IMG/VR virus record: IMGVR_UViG_3300043466_002107
Span: 1-33,999 of that record
Length of the DNA: 33,999 nt
Direction: 5' to 3' (one strand)
From: a virus
How positions within the stretch are numbered: position 1 is the stretch's first letter; the number at the start of each line of letters is the position of its first letter. Of this stretch, positions 1-7,601 are shown piece after piece. Below the pieces are notes generated by a model that was given only the letters and a program-made list of their open reading frames with translations, was not told the origin of the DNA and did not search any database. The position numbers and the translations under genes are program-made.

Positions 1-15
1 TAATACAAAAGAATA

Positions 16-57
16 GGGTGGTATTAGGTGGAAATGGGTGGTCACCTAATACCACCC
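16..57. other. Perfect 15-bp inverted repeat (hairpin 1 of junction region)
   Basis: GGGTGGTATTAGGTG at 16-30 is the exact reverse complement of 43-57, with a 12-base loop. It is the first of three hairpins packed into about 180 bases. The 15-mer GTATTAGGTGGAAAT at 21-35 recurs at 154-168, so hairpins 1 and 3 are related. There is no U run, so it is not a simple terminator. It may be an origin element or a protein-binding site; the function is not known. Confidence 0.85.
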
Positions 58-78
58 AATTCAAGTTGGAGGCGTTTT

Positions 79-116
79 GGGATATTGGGGGGGGTCTGTT
101 GACCCCCCCAATACCC
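79..116. other. G-tract/C-tract hairpin (hairpin 2 of junction region)
   Basis: Bases 83-93 (TATT followed by seven G) pair with 103-113 (seven C followed by AATA) around a 9-base loop. After a bulged A at 82, GGG at 79-81 pairs with CCC at 114-116. This gives a very stable stem of about 14 bp. The eight-G tract is unusual for this genome. No U run follows. Confidence 0.8.
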
Positions 117-153
117 AATACCCTTCGTCAAAAATGAATACTAAGAATTAGGT

Positions 154-196
154 GTATTAGGTGGAAATCCCTTAAGGGGGCCACCCAATACTTTTT
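154..196 (+). terminator. Terminator-like hairpin 3 with inner palindrome, upstream of the first late gene
   Basis: GTATTAGGTGG at 154-164 pairs with CCACCCAATAC at 181-191 with one mismatch and is followed by five T at 192-196. The loop contains the perfect palindrome CCCTTAAGGG at 169-178. The stem plus T run resembles an intrinsic terminator or attenuator on the plus strand, just before the gene starting at 230. It shares its 5' arm with hairpin 1, so it may instead belong to a repeated binding site. Confidence 0.5.
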
Positions 197-229
197 GATT
201 TTGTGAGTTTTCGTGTGGAGACATTGGAA

Positions 230-619
230 ATGTTGCAAAACGTGGTGAAAAAACAGGGTGGGGGGGATGTCCCCCAGTTGCTGGAAAAAAACAATGGGGG
301 GGTGGTCAATGATGCTGCGAACTGGGTGGACGATGACCGCATCACCTGCAACATGTGCCAGCACATGGCCCAGCACCTGCACACGGTCAACCTGCCAGCA
401 GATCATTTCGACAAGATCAGGCGAGAAAACCATATTGCCAATCGTTGGATGTTTGATATTGTCAAAATTAAAAATGGATGGGCAAGGGTTGAATATATGG
501 GCTGGCAATGTAATGGGGGCCAGCGTTCATATATTCCCATCGACATCAAACACCGATGCGACAGCTACAAACCAAAACAGACTGCCCAGGCATTTAATGT
601 GAAAGAATGGTGGGAATAA
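230..619 (+). CDS. Hypothetical protein, possible zinc-binding
   Basis: A 129-residue protein that I do not recognise. ATG 230 is chosen because GGAG lies at 216-219; an in-frame GTG at 203 would add nine residues but has no ribosome binding site. The N-terminal third is rich in Gly, Asn and Val. The middle carries CNMCQH, and further Cys residues occur in WQCNGGQR and HRCDSY, so a metal-binding fold is possible. The end resembles small Cys-rich proteins seen next to replication genes in related phages. It is the first gene after the hairpin-rich gap, and its stop TAA overlaps the ATG of the VRR-NUC gene (TAATG), which suggests translational coupling. Confidence 0.6.
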   Translation: MLQNVVKKQGGGDVPQLLEKNNGGVVNDAANWVDDDRITCNMCQHMAQHLHTVNLPADHFDKIRRENHIANRWMFDIVKIKNGWARVEYMGWQCNGGQRSYIPIDIKHRCDSYKPKQTAQAFNVKEWWE

Positions 620-996
620 TGCCAGATATAAAGAAACCATTTATAAAAAGAAAATCAACCGAATCAGTCGAGCAGATTAAATTCGTGCAGCACGTTCGCA
701 CGTTCTACCCCGAGGTGGTGATCTTCAGCGTACCCAATGGTGGGGATGTCTCGGCTACCCAGCGCATACGGCTTACCCAAGAGGGGATGCTGGCAGGTGT
801 TCCTGATGTGCTGGTCTTTGGTTTGAATCGACCAACACTTGCCATCGAGTTCAAACGACCTGATGGCAAAGGCAAGATCAGCCCAGATCAGCAGGCAGTG
901 GGGGTGCAGCTTGAAGGGGTGGGGGCCATTGTTAGGGTGGCTACATCAGCAGAACAGGCCAAAGGTTTCTTGCACGAATGGCTTGCAAAGGACTAA
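619..996 (+). CDS. VRR-NUC domain nuclease
   Basis: A 125-residue stand-alone VRR-NUC protein, a small member of the PD-(D/E)XK nuclease superfamily that phages use in replication, recombination or resolution of branched DNA. The core is visible: SVPNGGD, then GVPDVLVFG with the catalytic Asp, then AIEFKRPDGKGKISPDQQ with the E-x-K pair. Such domains commonly accompany SNF2-like helicases, DUF2800 and DUF2815 proteins in phages; all three of those are present here but in the opposite transcription block. ATG 619 overlaps the preceding stop; an upstream ATG at 607 would add four residues. The family is clear, the exact substrate is not. Confidence 0.88.
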   Translation: MPDIKKPFIKRKSTESVEQIKFVQHVRTFYPEVVIFSVPNGGDVSATQRIRLTQEGMLAGVPDVLVFGLNRPTLAIEFKRPDGKGKISPDQQAVGVQLEGVGAIVRVATSAEQAKGFLHEWLAKD

Positions 997-997
997 C

Positions 998-1324
998 ATG
1001 AACAAACAGACAGTAGAACGGCCAAGAGGTCGCACCTTGCAACGATTGCGATCACGCATCATGCAAGGCCAGCCGCTTTGCAAGATGTGCGAGGACAATG
1101 GCCTGGTCACCCCAGGTGTCGAGATGGATCACATCCAGCCGATCTTTATGGGGGGCAGCAACGAGGATGGCAACCTGCAAATGCTTTGTGTTGAATGTCA
1201 CCGAAAGAAGACCGCTGATGACCTCGGCATACGGTACAAGCCCACCATCGGCCTCGACGGTTGGCCGATCAGCCCGACAGAGCGCAAGCCGGGTGGGGCG
1301 GCGGGAAAGTCTAGCGAGAAATAA
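998..1324 (+). CDS. HNH endonuclease
   Basis: A 108-residue HNH nuclease. The N-terminal CKMC and the later CVEC form the zinc-ribbon Cys pairs, EMDHIQPIFMGG carries the catalytic His, and the second half of the beta-beta-alpha-metal fold is NEDGNLQMLCVECHRKKT. Small HNH proteins beside the terminase genes are known to assist terminase cleavage during packaging in HK97-like phages, and the position just ahead of the small terminase fits that role. The start at 998 follows the previous stop by one base. The C-terminal tail is Gly/Pro/Lys rich and probably flexible. Confidence 0.88.
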   Translation: MNKQTVERPRGRTLQRLRSRIMQGQPLCKMCEDNGLVTPGVEMDHIQPIFMGGSNEDGNLQMLCVECHRKKTADDLGIRYKPTIGLDGWPISPTERKPGGAAGKSSEK

Positions 1325-1398
1325 CTGTAAACCGGCATGGCTCCATCGTTTTTACGCAATCCCGAAATTTTGAAACCCGTTTTTGAGCAAGGCGCAAA

Positions 1399-1866
1399 AT
1401 GACAAAACGCAAAACGCGATCCGACTCGGCGGCAGCGGCCATCGATGCAATGGTGAATGCCTCGATGCCTCTTCCCGATGTTCCGGCGCATGTGAGGCTG
1501 GACAAATTGCACCTCCCATTCTGGGGCGGTATTATTCGCGCACGTGCGCGGAGCGAGTGGATCGAAACCGATCTGGTGGTGGCCGCACAGTTGGCCCGGT
1601 GTCAATATGACATCGAGCGCGAATCCGAATTGCTGGATTCCGAGGGCAGCGTGATCGAGAATGCCCGAGGCACGCCAGTCATGAATCCTCGCCATGCGGT
1701 GCTTGAGCAACTGGCACGGCGAGAAATGGCCCTGATGCGTGCTTTGCGCATCGCTGGTGCGGCGGCTGGCATCGATCCAAGGGATATGGTCAAAAAACGC
1801 GCATTGGAGCGCGAAAGCAGGGCCACCAAGGAAGAAATGCAAGAAGATGACCTGTTGGCCTCATGA
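1399..1866 (+). CDS. terS: Terminase small subunit
   Basis: A 155-residue protein in the normal small-subunit slot before the large terminase. It would recognise the packaging site and recruit the large subunit. A basic N terminus (TKRKTRSDS) is followed by a helical region and a conserved-looking LHLPFWGGIIRARARSEWIETDLVVAAQLARC segment, described by its ends rather than as a full motif. An oligomerisation-type helix rich in Arg and Glu and an acidic C-terminal tail (EEMQEDDLL) follow. AAGG at about 1389 supports ATG 1399. Assignment rests mainly on position and the overall pattern of phage small terminases. Confidence 0.75.
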   Translation: MTKRKTRSDSAAAAIDAMVNASMPLPDVPAHVRLDKLHLPFWGGIIRARARSEWIETDLVVAAQLARCQYDIERESELLDSEGSVIENARGTPVMNPRHAVLEQLARREMALMRALRIAGAAAGIDPRDMVKKRALERESRATKEEMQEDDLLAS

Positions 1867-1907
1867 TTTTTTCTAATTCCTCTAAATGAAGGGTACAATA
1901 CTTTTCT

Positions 1908-2531
1908 ATGAAAGGCGTTTCAAAAATCACAGGGAAAAGTCCAAGGTTTATTGACAGGACTGGGACGAGAAACGGACGATTAGTTTTTCTTGAGTGTTTG
2001 GGCGAGAACAATCATCGACACAGTGTTTGGCTTGCTTTGTGTGATTGCGGATCAAAAACAACAACAACAACACCATCAAAAACCATGTCTTGTGGCTGTT
2101 TTCAAAAAGAAGAAGCTGCAAAACGAGGAAGAGAAAAACGATTCTTGACCGATGAACAAAGGAAGCAGCGTGCGAAAGAAAACGCAGCAGTTCAGAGGAA
2201 AAGACGCGCCAGCGATCCAAACAGAGCGATGCAAGCGCGAATCAGCAGATTGCACCGACATGCCCTAAGTCAGGTTGGAGCAATAAAAACATCGCCAACA
2301 TTTACGCAGTTGGGCTATTCTGTTTCGGAGTTTGTAAAGCACATCGAGAGACAATTTGAAAAAGGAATGGGCTGGCAAAACATGGGTGATTGGCAGATAG
2401 ATCACATCATTCCGATAAGCACAGCAAAGACAGTTGAAGATGTGATTTTTTTAAATCAATTGTCAAACCTGAGACCTCTATGGGCAAAAGAAAACAACGC
2501 GAAGAAGAACAAACTTCTAAGCCTGATATGA
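1908..2531 (+). CDS. Free-standing HNH homing-type endonuclease
   Basis: A 207-residue HNH protein between the two terminase genes. An N-terminal zinc-finger-like module has CDCG (about residue 46) and CGC (about 62), as in many phage mobile HNH nucleases. A very basic Lys/Arg/Gln middle follows, and the C-terminal HNH core shows WQIDHIIPIS and NLRPLWAKENNAKK. The gene is visibly richer in A and T than its neighbours (for example a run of ACA codons near 2057-2075), a sign of separate origin. Its stop overlaps the start of the large terminase (ATGA at 2528-2531). It looks like a selfish homing gene, although a packaging role like that of other terminase-linked HNH proteins cannot be excluded. 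Confidence 0.85.
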   Translation: MKGVSKITGKSPRFIDRTGTRNGRLVFLECLGENNHRHSVWLALCDCGSKTTTTTPSKTMSCGCFQKEEAAKRGREKRFLTDEQRKQRAKENAAVQRKRRASDPNRAMQARISRLHRHALSQVGAIKTSPTFTQLGYSVSEFVKHIERQFEKGMGWQNMGDWQIDHIIPISTAKTVEDVIFLNQLSNLRPLWAKENNAKKNKLLSLI

Positions 2532-4069
2532 AAAAAAAGCTCACAAGAGGTGAACGAGTTTGTGAGTTTATTAGCCGATATCTGATCGTGCCCGAGGGCG
2601 ATCTGATCGGAAAACCGATTCGGCTTGAGCCATTCCAAAAGCGGTTCATCTTGGAAATCTACGACAACCCTGCTGGCACGCGCAGGGCTTTTTTGTCAAT
2701 TGCCCGTAAGAATTCCAAAACGGCCACCATTGCCTGCATTTTGCTGGCGCACATCGCTGGTCCAGAGGCAAAGCAAAACAGCCGGATTATTTCAGGGGCG
2801 ATGAGCAAAGAGCAGGCAGCCGAGGTTTACAACTACGCCAGTAAGATGGTGATGATGTCGCCAGCATTGGGCGAGGTCATCAGGATTGTGCCTAGTTCAA
2901 AGAAGCTGATCGGGCTGGCGCGAAATGTGGAATATCAGGCGGTGAGCGCCGAGGGCAAAACAGCGCATGGCAAGTCTCCAGTGCTGGCCATTCTTGATGA
3001 AGTTGGACAGGTCAAGGGGCCGCAGTCTGATTTCATCGATGCGATCATCACGGGTCAGGGCGCTTATTCCGATGCGATGCTGTTTGCGATCAGCACGCAG
3101 GCCAGCAGCGATGCCGATCTGTTCAGCATTTGGCTGGATGACGCGATCCAGAGCCAAGACAAGCGAATTGTCTGCCACCTGTACGCAGCGCCCAAGGATT
3201 GCCCACTGGATGACCGAGAGGCATGGGCATTGGCCAATCCGGCGCTTGGGAAATTCCGAAGTTTGGCCGATGTGGAGGAACAAGCTGATCGCGCCAGCCG
3301 AATGCCATCGTTTGAGCCAACATTTAGAAATCTGGTGCTGAATCAACGTGTGGAGATGGTGGCCCCCTTCATTTCTCGCGGCATTTGGCTTTTGAACAGC
3401 CAAGACCCTGACGAATCTGCGTTTTACGATGGCGAAGTGGTGGTCGGAATCGACTTATCAGGGCGAAATGACCTGACATCGATGGTGATATTGGGCGAAA
3501 AGGACGGAAAATTTCATGTGAAACCCTACTTTTGGACACCTGAAAAGGGTCTGAAAGACCGTGCCAAGCGTGATCGGTCGCCTTATGATGTGTGGGTCAA
3601 CCAAGGATTCATGCGGACAACACCAGGCGCATCGGTGGATTATTCGTATGTCGCCCGTGAAATGAGCGAGATTTTGGCCGATTGCACGGTGAAAAAGGCC
3701 AATTTTGACCGATGGCGCTTTGATTTACTGAAAAAAGAGTTTGAGAATATTGGTTTTGACATACCATTGGAGCCATTCGGTCAAGGCTTCAAGGACATGG
3801 CCCCTGCTGTCGATCAGTTGGAAACTTTGCTTTTGAATGAGCAAGTGGCGCATGGTGGCCATCCGGTTTTGACCATGTGCATGGCGAATGCTCGAATTGA
3901 GCGCGATGCGGCTGGAAACAGAAAACTGAACAAGGCCAAGGCCACAGGTAGAATCGACGGGGCGGTGGCACTTGCAATGGCAATTGCTGCGGCCATGACC
4001 AACAACGACGAGGACGATGGCGATTTTGACGATTTCCTCAGTTCACCACTTGTAATAAAACACGGCTGA
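2528..4069 (+). CDS. terL: Terminase large subunit
   Basis: The ATP-driven packaging motor and headful or site-specific nuclease, 513 residues from ATG 2528. Visible motifs are an atypical Walker A ARKNSKT (about 59-65), Walker B LAILDEVGQ (DE about 157-158) and the C-terminal RNase H-like nuclease starting at GIDLSGRND (Asp about 309), with a late acidic residue in RIDGAVALAMA. The family is the HK97-type terminase (Terminase_1). ATG 2528 overlaps the stop of the HNH gene in an ATGA; an in-frame ATG at 2480 would add 16 charged residues and overlap the HNH gene by 52 bases. The family normally begins close to the RGERV segment, which favours 2528. The C terminus ends in an acidic run. Confidence 0.95.
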   Translation: MKKKLTRGERVCEFISRYLIVPEGDLIGKPIRLEPFQKRFILEIYDNPAGTRRAFLSIARKNSKTATIACILLAHIAGPEAKQNSRIISGAMSKEQAAEVYNYASKMVMMSPALGEVIRIVPSSKKLIGLARNVEYQAVSAEGKTAHGKSPVLAILDEVGQVKGPQSDFIDAIITGQGAYSDAMLFAISTQASSDADLFSIWLDDAIQSQDKRIVCHLYAAPKDCPLDDREAWALANPALGKFRSLADVEEQADRASRMPSFEPTFRNLVLNQRVEMVAPFISRGIWLLNSQDPDESAFYDGEVVVGIDLSGRNDLTSMVILGEKDGKFHVKPYFWTPEKGLKDRAKRDRSPYDVWVNQGFMRTTPGASVDYSYVAREMSEILADCTVKKANFDRWRFDLLKKEFENIGFDIPLEPFGQGFKDMAPAVDQLETLLLNEQVAHGGHPVLTMCMANARIERDAAGNRKLNKAKATGRIDGAVALAMAIAAAMTNNDEDDGDFDDFLSSPLVIKHG

Positions 4070-4073
4070 AGAC

Positions 4074-5300
4074 ATGGGCACATTTTACCAATCACTGCGG
4101 CGCTGGTTTGGCAATGTCGGATCAACCGGGCAGCAAGAGGGCATCCAATTCGGAGAGCCTTTTACCCGTGTTTATGACAACAACAAGGACTACGGCATCG
4201 ACGGGGCACTGCAAGTCAGTGCTGTCTGGGCGGCTGTTGAACTGCTGACCGACAACATCGCGTCATTGCCGCTGTTTGTTTACAAACGGGCAAACGACAC
4301 CCAGGGCAACAAGACGCTGGCACGCGATACGCCACTTTGGACGCTGCTGCACGACAGCCCAAATCGTCGCCACACGCCGATGGAGTTTTGGCAATATGCC
4401 TGCTTGAATTACCTGCTGCGCGGCAATGCTTATGCGCGACTGGTGCGCAATGACTTGGGCGAGGTGATCGAGATGTGGCCGCTGTCGGCTGACCAGATCG
4501 AGATCGAGGTTTTGGCTGACAGATCGCTGATTTACAAATACAGCTATGAAGGCAAAATTGCGATTTACGATGAGAAAAGCATTTGGCACTGGCGTGATAA
4601 GGGCAACGGTGTTATCGGCATGTCGCGCCTTGATTACATGCGCAATTCTGTCGGCGTGGCTATCGACGCACAAAACCATTCATCCAATGTTTTCCGCAAG
4701 TCTGCAAAGCGCCCTGGCGTTTTCATGATCGACAAAGTGCTGAAAGAAGAGCAGCGCGAGGCCATTCGCAAGAATTATCGCGGCCTGGTTGAGGGCAACG
4801 ATGACGATCTGCTGGTGCTGGAGGCTGGCGCCAAGTTTGAGCCATTGAGCATGTCGCCTGCTGACCTGCAACTGCTGGACACCCGCAAATTCTCAGTCGA
4901 GGATATTGCCCGGTGGTTTGGTATTTCGTCGGTGTTGATTAACGACACAGCCAAGACCACCACCTGGGGCACTGGCATTGGCCAGATCATCGAGGGCTTC
5001 TACAAGTTCAAACTGCGGCCAATGCTGGAAGGCTTGGAGCAATCACTGGACAGGCGAGTGCTGACATCAAATCAGCGCCAGCTATATACGGTGGAATTTT
5101 CACTCGATGCCATCTTGCGCGGATCTTTGGCTGATCGCCTCGATGCAGGCTCCAAGGCCGTGCAAAATGGCTTGATGACCCGCAACGAATGGCGGCAACT
5201 TGAGAATATGCCTCGCATGGAAGGTGCAGACACATTGACAGCCCAGGTCAACCTCGCGCCTTTGGCCTCATTGGGTGCGACAGCACCTGCTGCGGAATAA
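4074..5300 (+). CDS. Portal protein, HK97 family
   Basis: A 408-residue HK97-type portal that forms the dodecameric ring through which DNA enters and leaves the head. Family hallmarks are visible: SAVWAAVELLTDNIASLPL near the N terminus, a PNRRHTPMEFW segment, LLRGNAYARLVRN, and a late ARWFGISSVLINDTAKTTTWG segment followed by the helical crown region. The length is normal for the family. It follows the large terminase by four bases and precedes the protease by three, a classic head-operon order. Confidence 0.95.
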   Translation: MGTFYQSLRRWFGNVGSTGQQEGIQFGEPFTRVYDNNKDYGIDGALQVSAVWAAVELLTDNIASLPLFVYKRANDTQGNKTLARDTPLWTLLHDSPNRRHTPMEFWQYACLNYLLRGNAYARLVRNDLGEVIEMWPLSADQIEIEVLADRSLIYKYSYEGKIAIYDEKSIWHWRDKGNGVIGMSRLDYMRNSVGVAIDAQNHSSNVFRKSAKRPGVFMIDKVLKEEQREAIRKNYRGLVEGNDDDLLVLEAGAKFEPLSMSPADLQLLDTRKFSVEDIARWFGISSVLINDTAKTTTWGTGIGQIIEGFYKFKLRPMLEGLEQSLDRRVLTSNQRQLYTVEFSLDAILRGSLADRLDAGSKAVQNGLMTRNEWRQLENMPRMEGADTLTAQVNLAPLASLGATAPAAE

Positions 5301-5303
5301 GCC

Positions 5304-6329
5304 ATGCCAGTGCCAACACAAGCCATGGCCGATGAAGCACAGCGCGGACTCGACTGGCGTGCTGAGTACGGTCGCGGCGGCACTGATGTTGGCGTGGCCA
5401 GGGCGCGTGATATTTCCAATCGTGTTGATCTAAGTGATGACACAATCGGGCGCATGGTGTCCTATTTTGCGCGGCATGAGGTGGACAAGGATGCACAGGG
5501 CTTTCGCCCAGGCGAGGAAGGCTACCCAAGCGCAGGCCGGATTGCATGGGCTTTGTGGGGTGGTGATCCTGGGAAATCCTGGGCAGGCAAAGAATGGGCG
5601 AAAATTCAGGGCAAAGGAGCCGAAAAAATGATGATGCGGAAAAATCTTGTTTTGGAAAATGTGGGTCTGAAGTTCGCCAAGAACGACACAGGCGCATTTA
5701 GCGGTTATGCCTCAGTCTTTGGCGGCGTGGACAGCTATCGCGACACCATCATGCCTGGCGCATACAAATCGGTCATCGAGCGCATCCAGTCTGGTGCTGC
5801 CCGTATGCCAAAAATGTTCATCAATCACAAATCCTACGAATTGCCAGTGGGCAAGTGGTTGAGCATGGAAGAAGACGAAAAAGGCTTGTTCATGTTTGGC
5901 GAATTGACCCCTGGCATGGAAGATGCCAAGACGGTCAAAGCGGCCATGCAGCATGGCACGATTGATGGATTGAGCATTGGCTATGGCCTCAATCGTGATG
6001 ATGTTGAAATGGTCGAAAAGGATGATGGCGTGGTGCGCATCATCAAAAATGTCAGTGAACTGTACGAAATTTCGATTGTGACTTACCCGGCAGACGATGC
6101 TGCGCGGGTGGATCTGTCCAGCGTGAAGAGCGCCTTGGATCAGGTCGAGTCCATCAAAGATTTTGAGGATTTTCTGCGTGAGGCAGGGGGTTTCTCAAAA
6201 TCGCTGGCAACGGCTACGGCAAGCCGCGCCAAGCGACTTTTCTCTCAGAGTGAGTCTGAGAAATCAAAACTGCCTGATGAATTGCAGCGAATCATCGCTG
6301 CCAACCTCCAAAACTCTCGGACTCTTTAA
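5304..6329 (+). CDS. Prohead protease with extra N-terminal domain
   Basis: A 341-residue protein made of two parts. Residues 1-108 form a small conserved phage domain with the pattern VSYFARHEVDK then GEEGYPSAGRIAWALWGGD, known as an N-terminal extension in some prohead proteases. Residues 109-341 are an HK97-family serine protease: VFGGVDSYRDTIMPGAY, the catalytic His in MFINHKS (about 175), the catalytic Ser in GTIDGLSIGY (about 224), and LYEISIVTYPADDAA. It would cleave the scaffold domain off the capsid protein. A strong AAAGGAG at 5613-5619 stands 8 bases before the ATG at 5628 (residue 109), so a protease-only form may also be made. Confidence 0.93.
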   Translation: MPVPTQAMADEAQRGLDWRAEYGRGGTDVGVARARDISNRVDLSDDTIGRMVSYFARHEVDKDAQGFRPGEEGYPSAGRIAWALWGGDPGKSWAGKEWAKIQGKGAEKMMMRKNLVLENVGLKFAKNDTGAFSGYASVFGGVDSYRDTIMPGAYKSVIERIQSGAARMPKMFINHKSYELPVGKWLSMEEDEKGLFMFGELTPGMEDAKTVKAAMQHGTIDGLSIGYGLNRDDVEMVEKDDGVVRIIKNVSELYEISIVTYPADDAARVDLSSVKSALDQVESIKDFEDFLREAGGFSKSLATATASRAKRLFSQSESEKSKLPDELQRIIAANLQNSRTL

Positions 6330-6340
6330 AGGAAATTACC

Positions 6341-7537
6341 ATGTCTGACATCAACGAAATCAAAGCCCTGGCCGAAACCCAAGGCACATTGCTGGCCACC
6401 ACCAAGGAACTGAAATCCTGGATGGAAAAAGCCAACGGCGAAATCGCTGCTGTGAAAAGCATCGAATCGGAAACAAAATCTGCAATGGAAAAACTCGCAG
6501 CCAAGGCTGGTGAGTTGACCGACAAGTGCTTGGAACTCGAGCGCAAGATGACTGCTGGCAAAGAAGACAGCCAACAAGCCGAGCAATCGTTTGGTGAGCA
6601 ATTCGTGAAAAGCGATGCTTTCCAAGCTATGGCCCAAGGTCGCAGCAAGTTTGCCCGCATGGAGTTCAAGACTGCCATCGTGAACGCCACAGGCCAAAAC
6701 CAGCCCCTGGTTGCTGCTGCCCGTGTTCCTGGCATCATCAACAACCCCAACCGTGTTTTGACCATCCGCGACGTGTTGCCTGTTGGCCGCACCTCTAGCA
6801 ACCTGGTTGAATTCACCAAAGAAAACGTGTTCACAAACAACGCTGGCGCTCAATACTCCAGCCCTGCCCGTGAAAACGTGACCAAGCCTGAGTCCGGCAT
6901 CACCTTCACATTGGCCTCGGCTGCTGTGGTGACTTTGGCTCACTTCATCCCCGTTTCGCGCCAAGTGCTCGACGATGCTCCACAGCTTCAAAGCTATGTG
7001 AACGGTCGCCTGACATACGGCCTGAAGCTGGAAGAAGAAGACCAACTGTTGAACGGTGCTGGCACAAGCGGCAACCTGTCCGGCATCTTGGCCTCTGGCA
7101 ACAACACTGCTTACAACCGTGCAGCCACTGGCGACACACGTTTGGACGCATTGCGCAAGGCGATCACCCAGGCTGCATTGTCTGAGTACACCGCCGACAC
7201 CATCGTGTTGAACCCTGAAGACTGGGAAGCAATCGAGTTGCTGAAGACCTCCTACGGCGAATACATTTTCGGCGGCGATATGGGTCCAGTCGACGGCATG
7301 GCTCCTCGCGTTTGGGGCAAGCGTGTGGTGGCCACCAACTCCATCGCTGAAGGCACTTTCCTGGTCGGCGCCATGAATATGGGCGCTCAGATCTGGGATC
7401 GCATGGACGCTGCTGTGCAAATTTCTTACGAAGATGGCGACAACTTCAAGAAAAACATGGCAACTCTGTTGGCCGAAGAGCGTTTGGCACTGACGGTTTA
7501 CCGTCCAGCCGCCTTCATCAAAGGCACATTCGCTTAA
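6341..7537 (+). CDS. Major capsid protein, HK97 gp5 family
   Basis: A 398-residue HK97-fold capsid protein. The first ~105 residues are a charged coiled-coil-like scaffold domain (delta domain) that the preceding protease would remove. The mature part begins near the GRSKFARMEFKTA region and shows the family pattern VLTIRDVLPVGRTSSNLVEF, the E-loop segment, ISRQVLDDAPQLQSYVNGRL in a slightly varied form, and a C-terminal FKKNMATLLAEERLALTVYRPAAF. AAAGGA sits just before ATG 6341. A strong intrinsic terminator follows directly, which should set the high capsid-to-downstream ratio. Confidence 0.96.
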   Translation: MSDINEIKALAETQGTLLATTKELKSWMEKANGEIAAVKSIESETKSAMEKLAAKAGELTDKCLELERKMTAGKEDSQQAEQSFGEQFVKSDAFQAMAQGRSKFARMEFKTAIVNATGQNQPLVAAARVPGIINNPNRVLTIRDVLPVGRTSSNLVEFTKENVFTNNAGAQYSSPARENVTKPESGITFTLASAAVVTLAHFIPVSRQVLDDAPQLQSYVNGRLTYGLKLEEEDQLLNGAGTSGNLSGILASGNNTAYNRAATGDTRLDALRKAITQAALSEYTADTIVLNPEDWEAIELLKTSYGEYIFGGDMGPVDGMAPRVWGKRVVATNSIAEGTFLVGAMNMGAQIWDRMDAAVQISYEDGDNFKKNMATLLAEERLALTVYRPAAFIKGTFA

Positions 7538-7549
7538 TCAGCGACATCC

Positions 7550-7576
7550 AAAAAAGGGGGCGCAAGCCCCTTTTTT
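7550..7576 (+). terminator. Intrinsic terminator after the capsid gene
   Basis: Bases 7550-7561 (A run, then G run, then C) pair with 7566-7576 (G, then CCCC, then T run) around a GCAA tetraloop of the GNRA type. The 3' arm ends in six T. It lies 12 bases after the capsid stop and should reduce read-through into the connector genes. The A run on the left makes it bidirectional in form. Confidence 0.85.
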
Positions 7577-7601
7577 CATCAACCCCGCGAAGGTCAAAAT
7601 C

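Larger units (their letters stand above)
1..122. repeat. Direct terminal repeat, left copy
   Basis: The first 122 bases are repeated exactly at 33878-33999, including the run of eight G and the run of seven C. The repeat lies in the gap between the primase-helicase gene and the first small gene of the late block. An assembler reporting a circular or circularly permuted molecule gives such an overlap; a true short terminal redundancy is the alternative. The unique circle would be 33,877 bases. Confidence 0.95.

Noticed and set aside
128-508. Long minus-strand frame opposite the first rightward gene
   Set aside because: It is the mirror of the gene at 230-619, passes through hairpin 3, has no ribosome binding site and shows no protein-like motif.
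1198-1842. 214-codon minus-strand frame opposite the HNH and small terminase genes
   Set aside because: It is a shadow of two well-supported plus-strand genes, with Cys/His-rich sequence typical of antisense frames.
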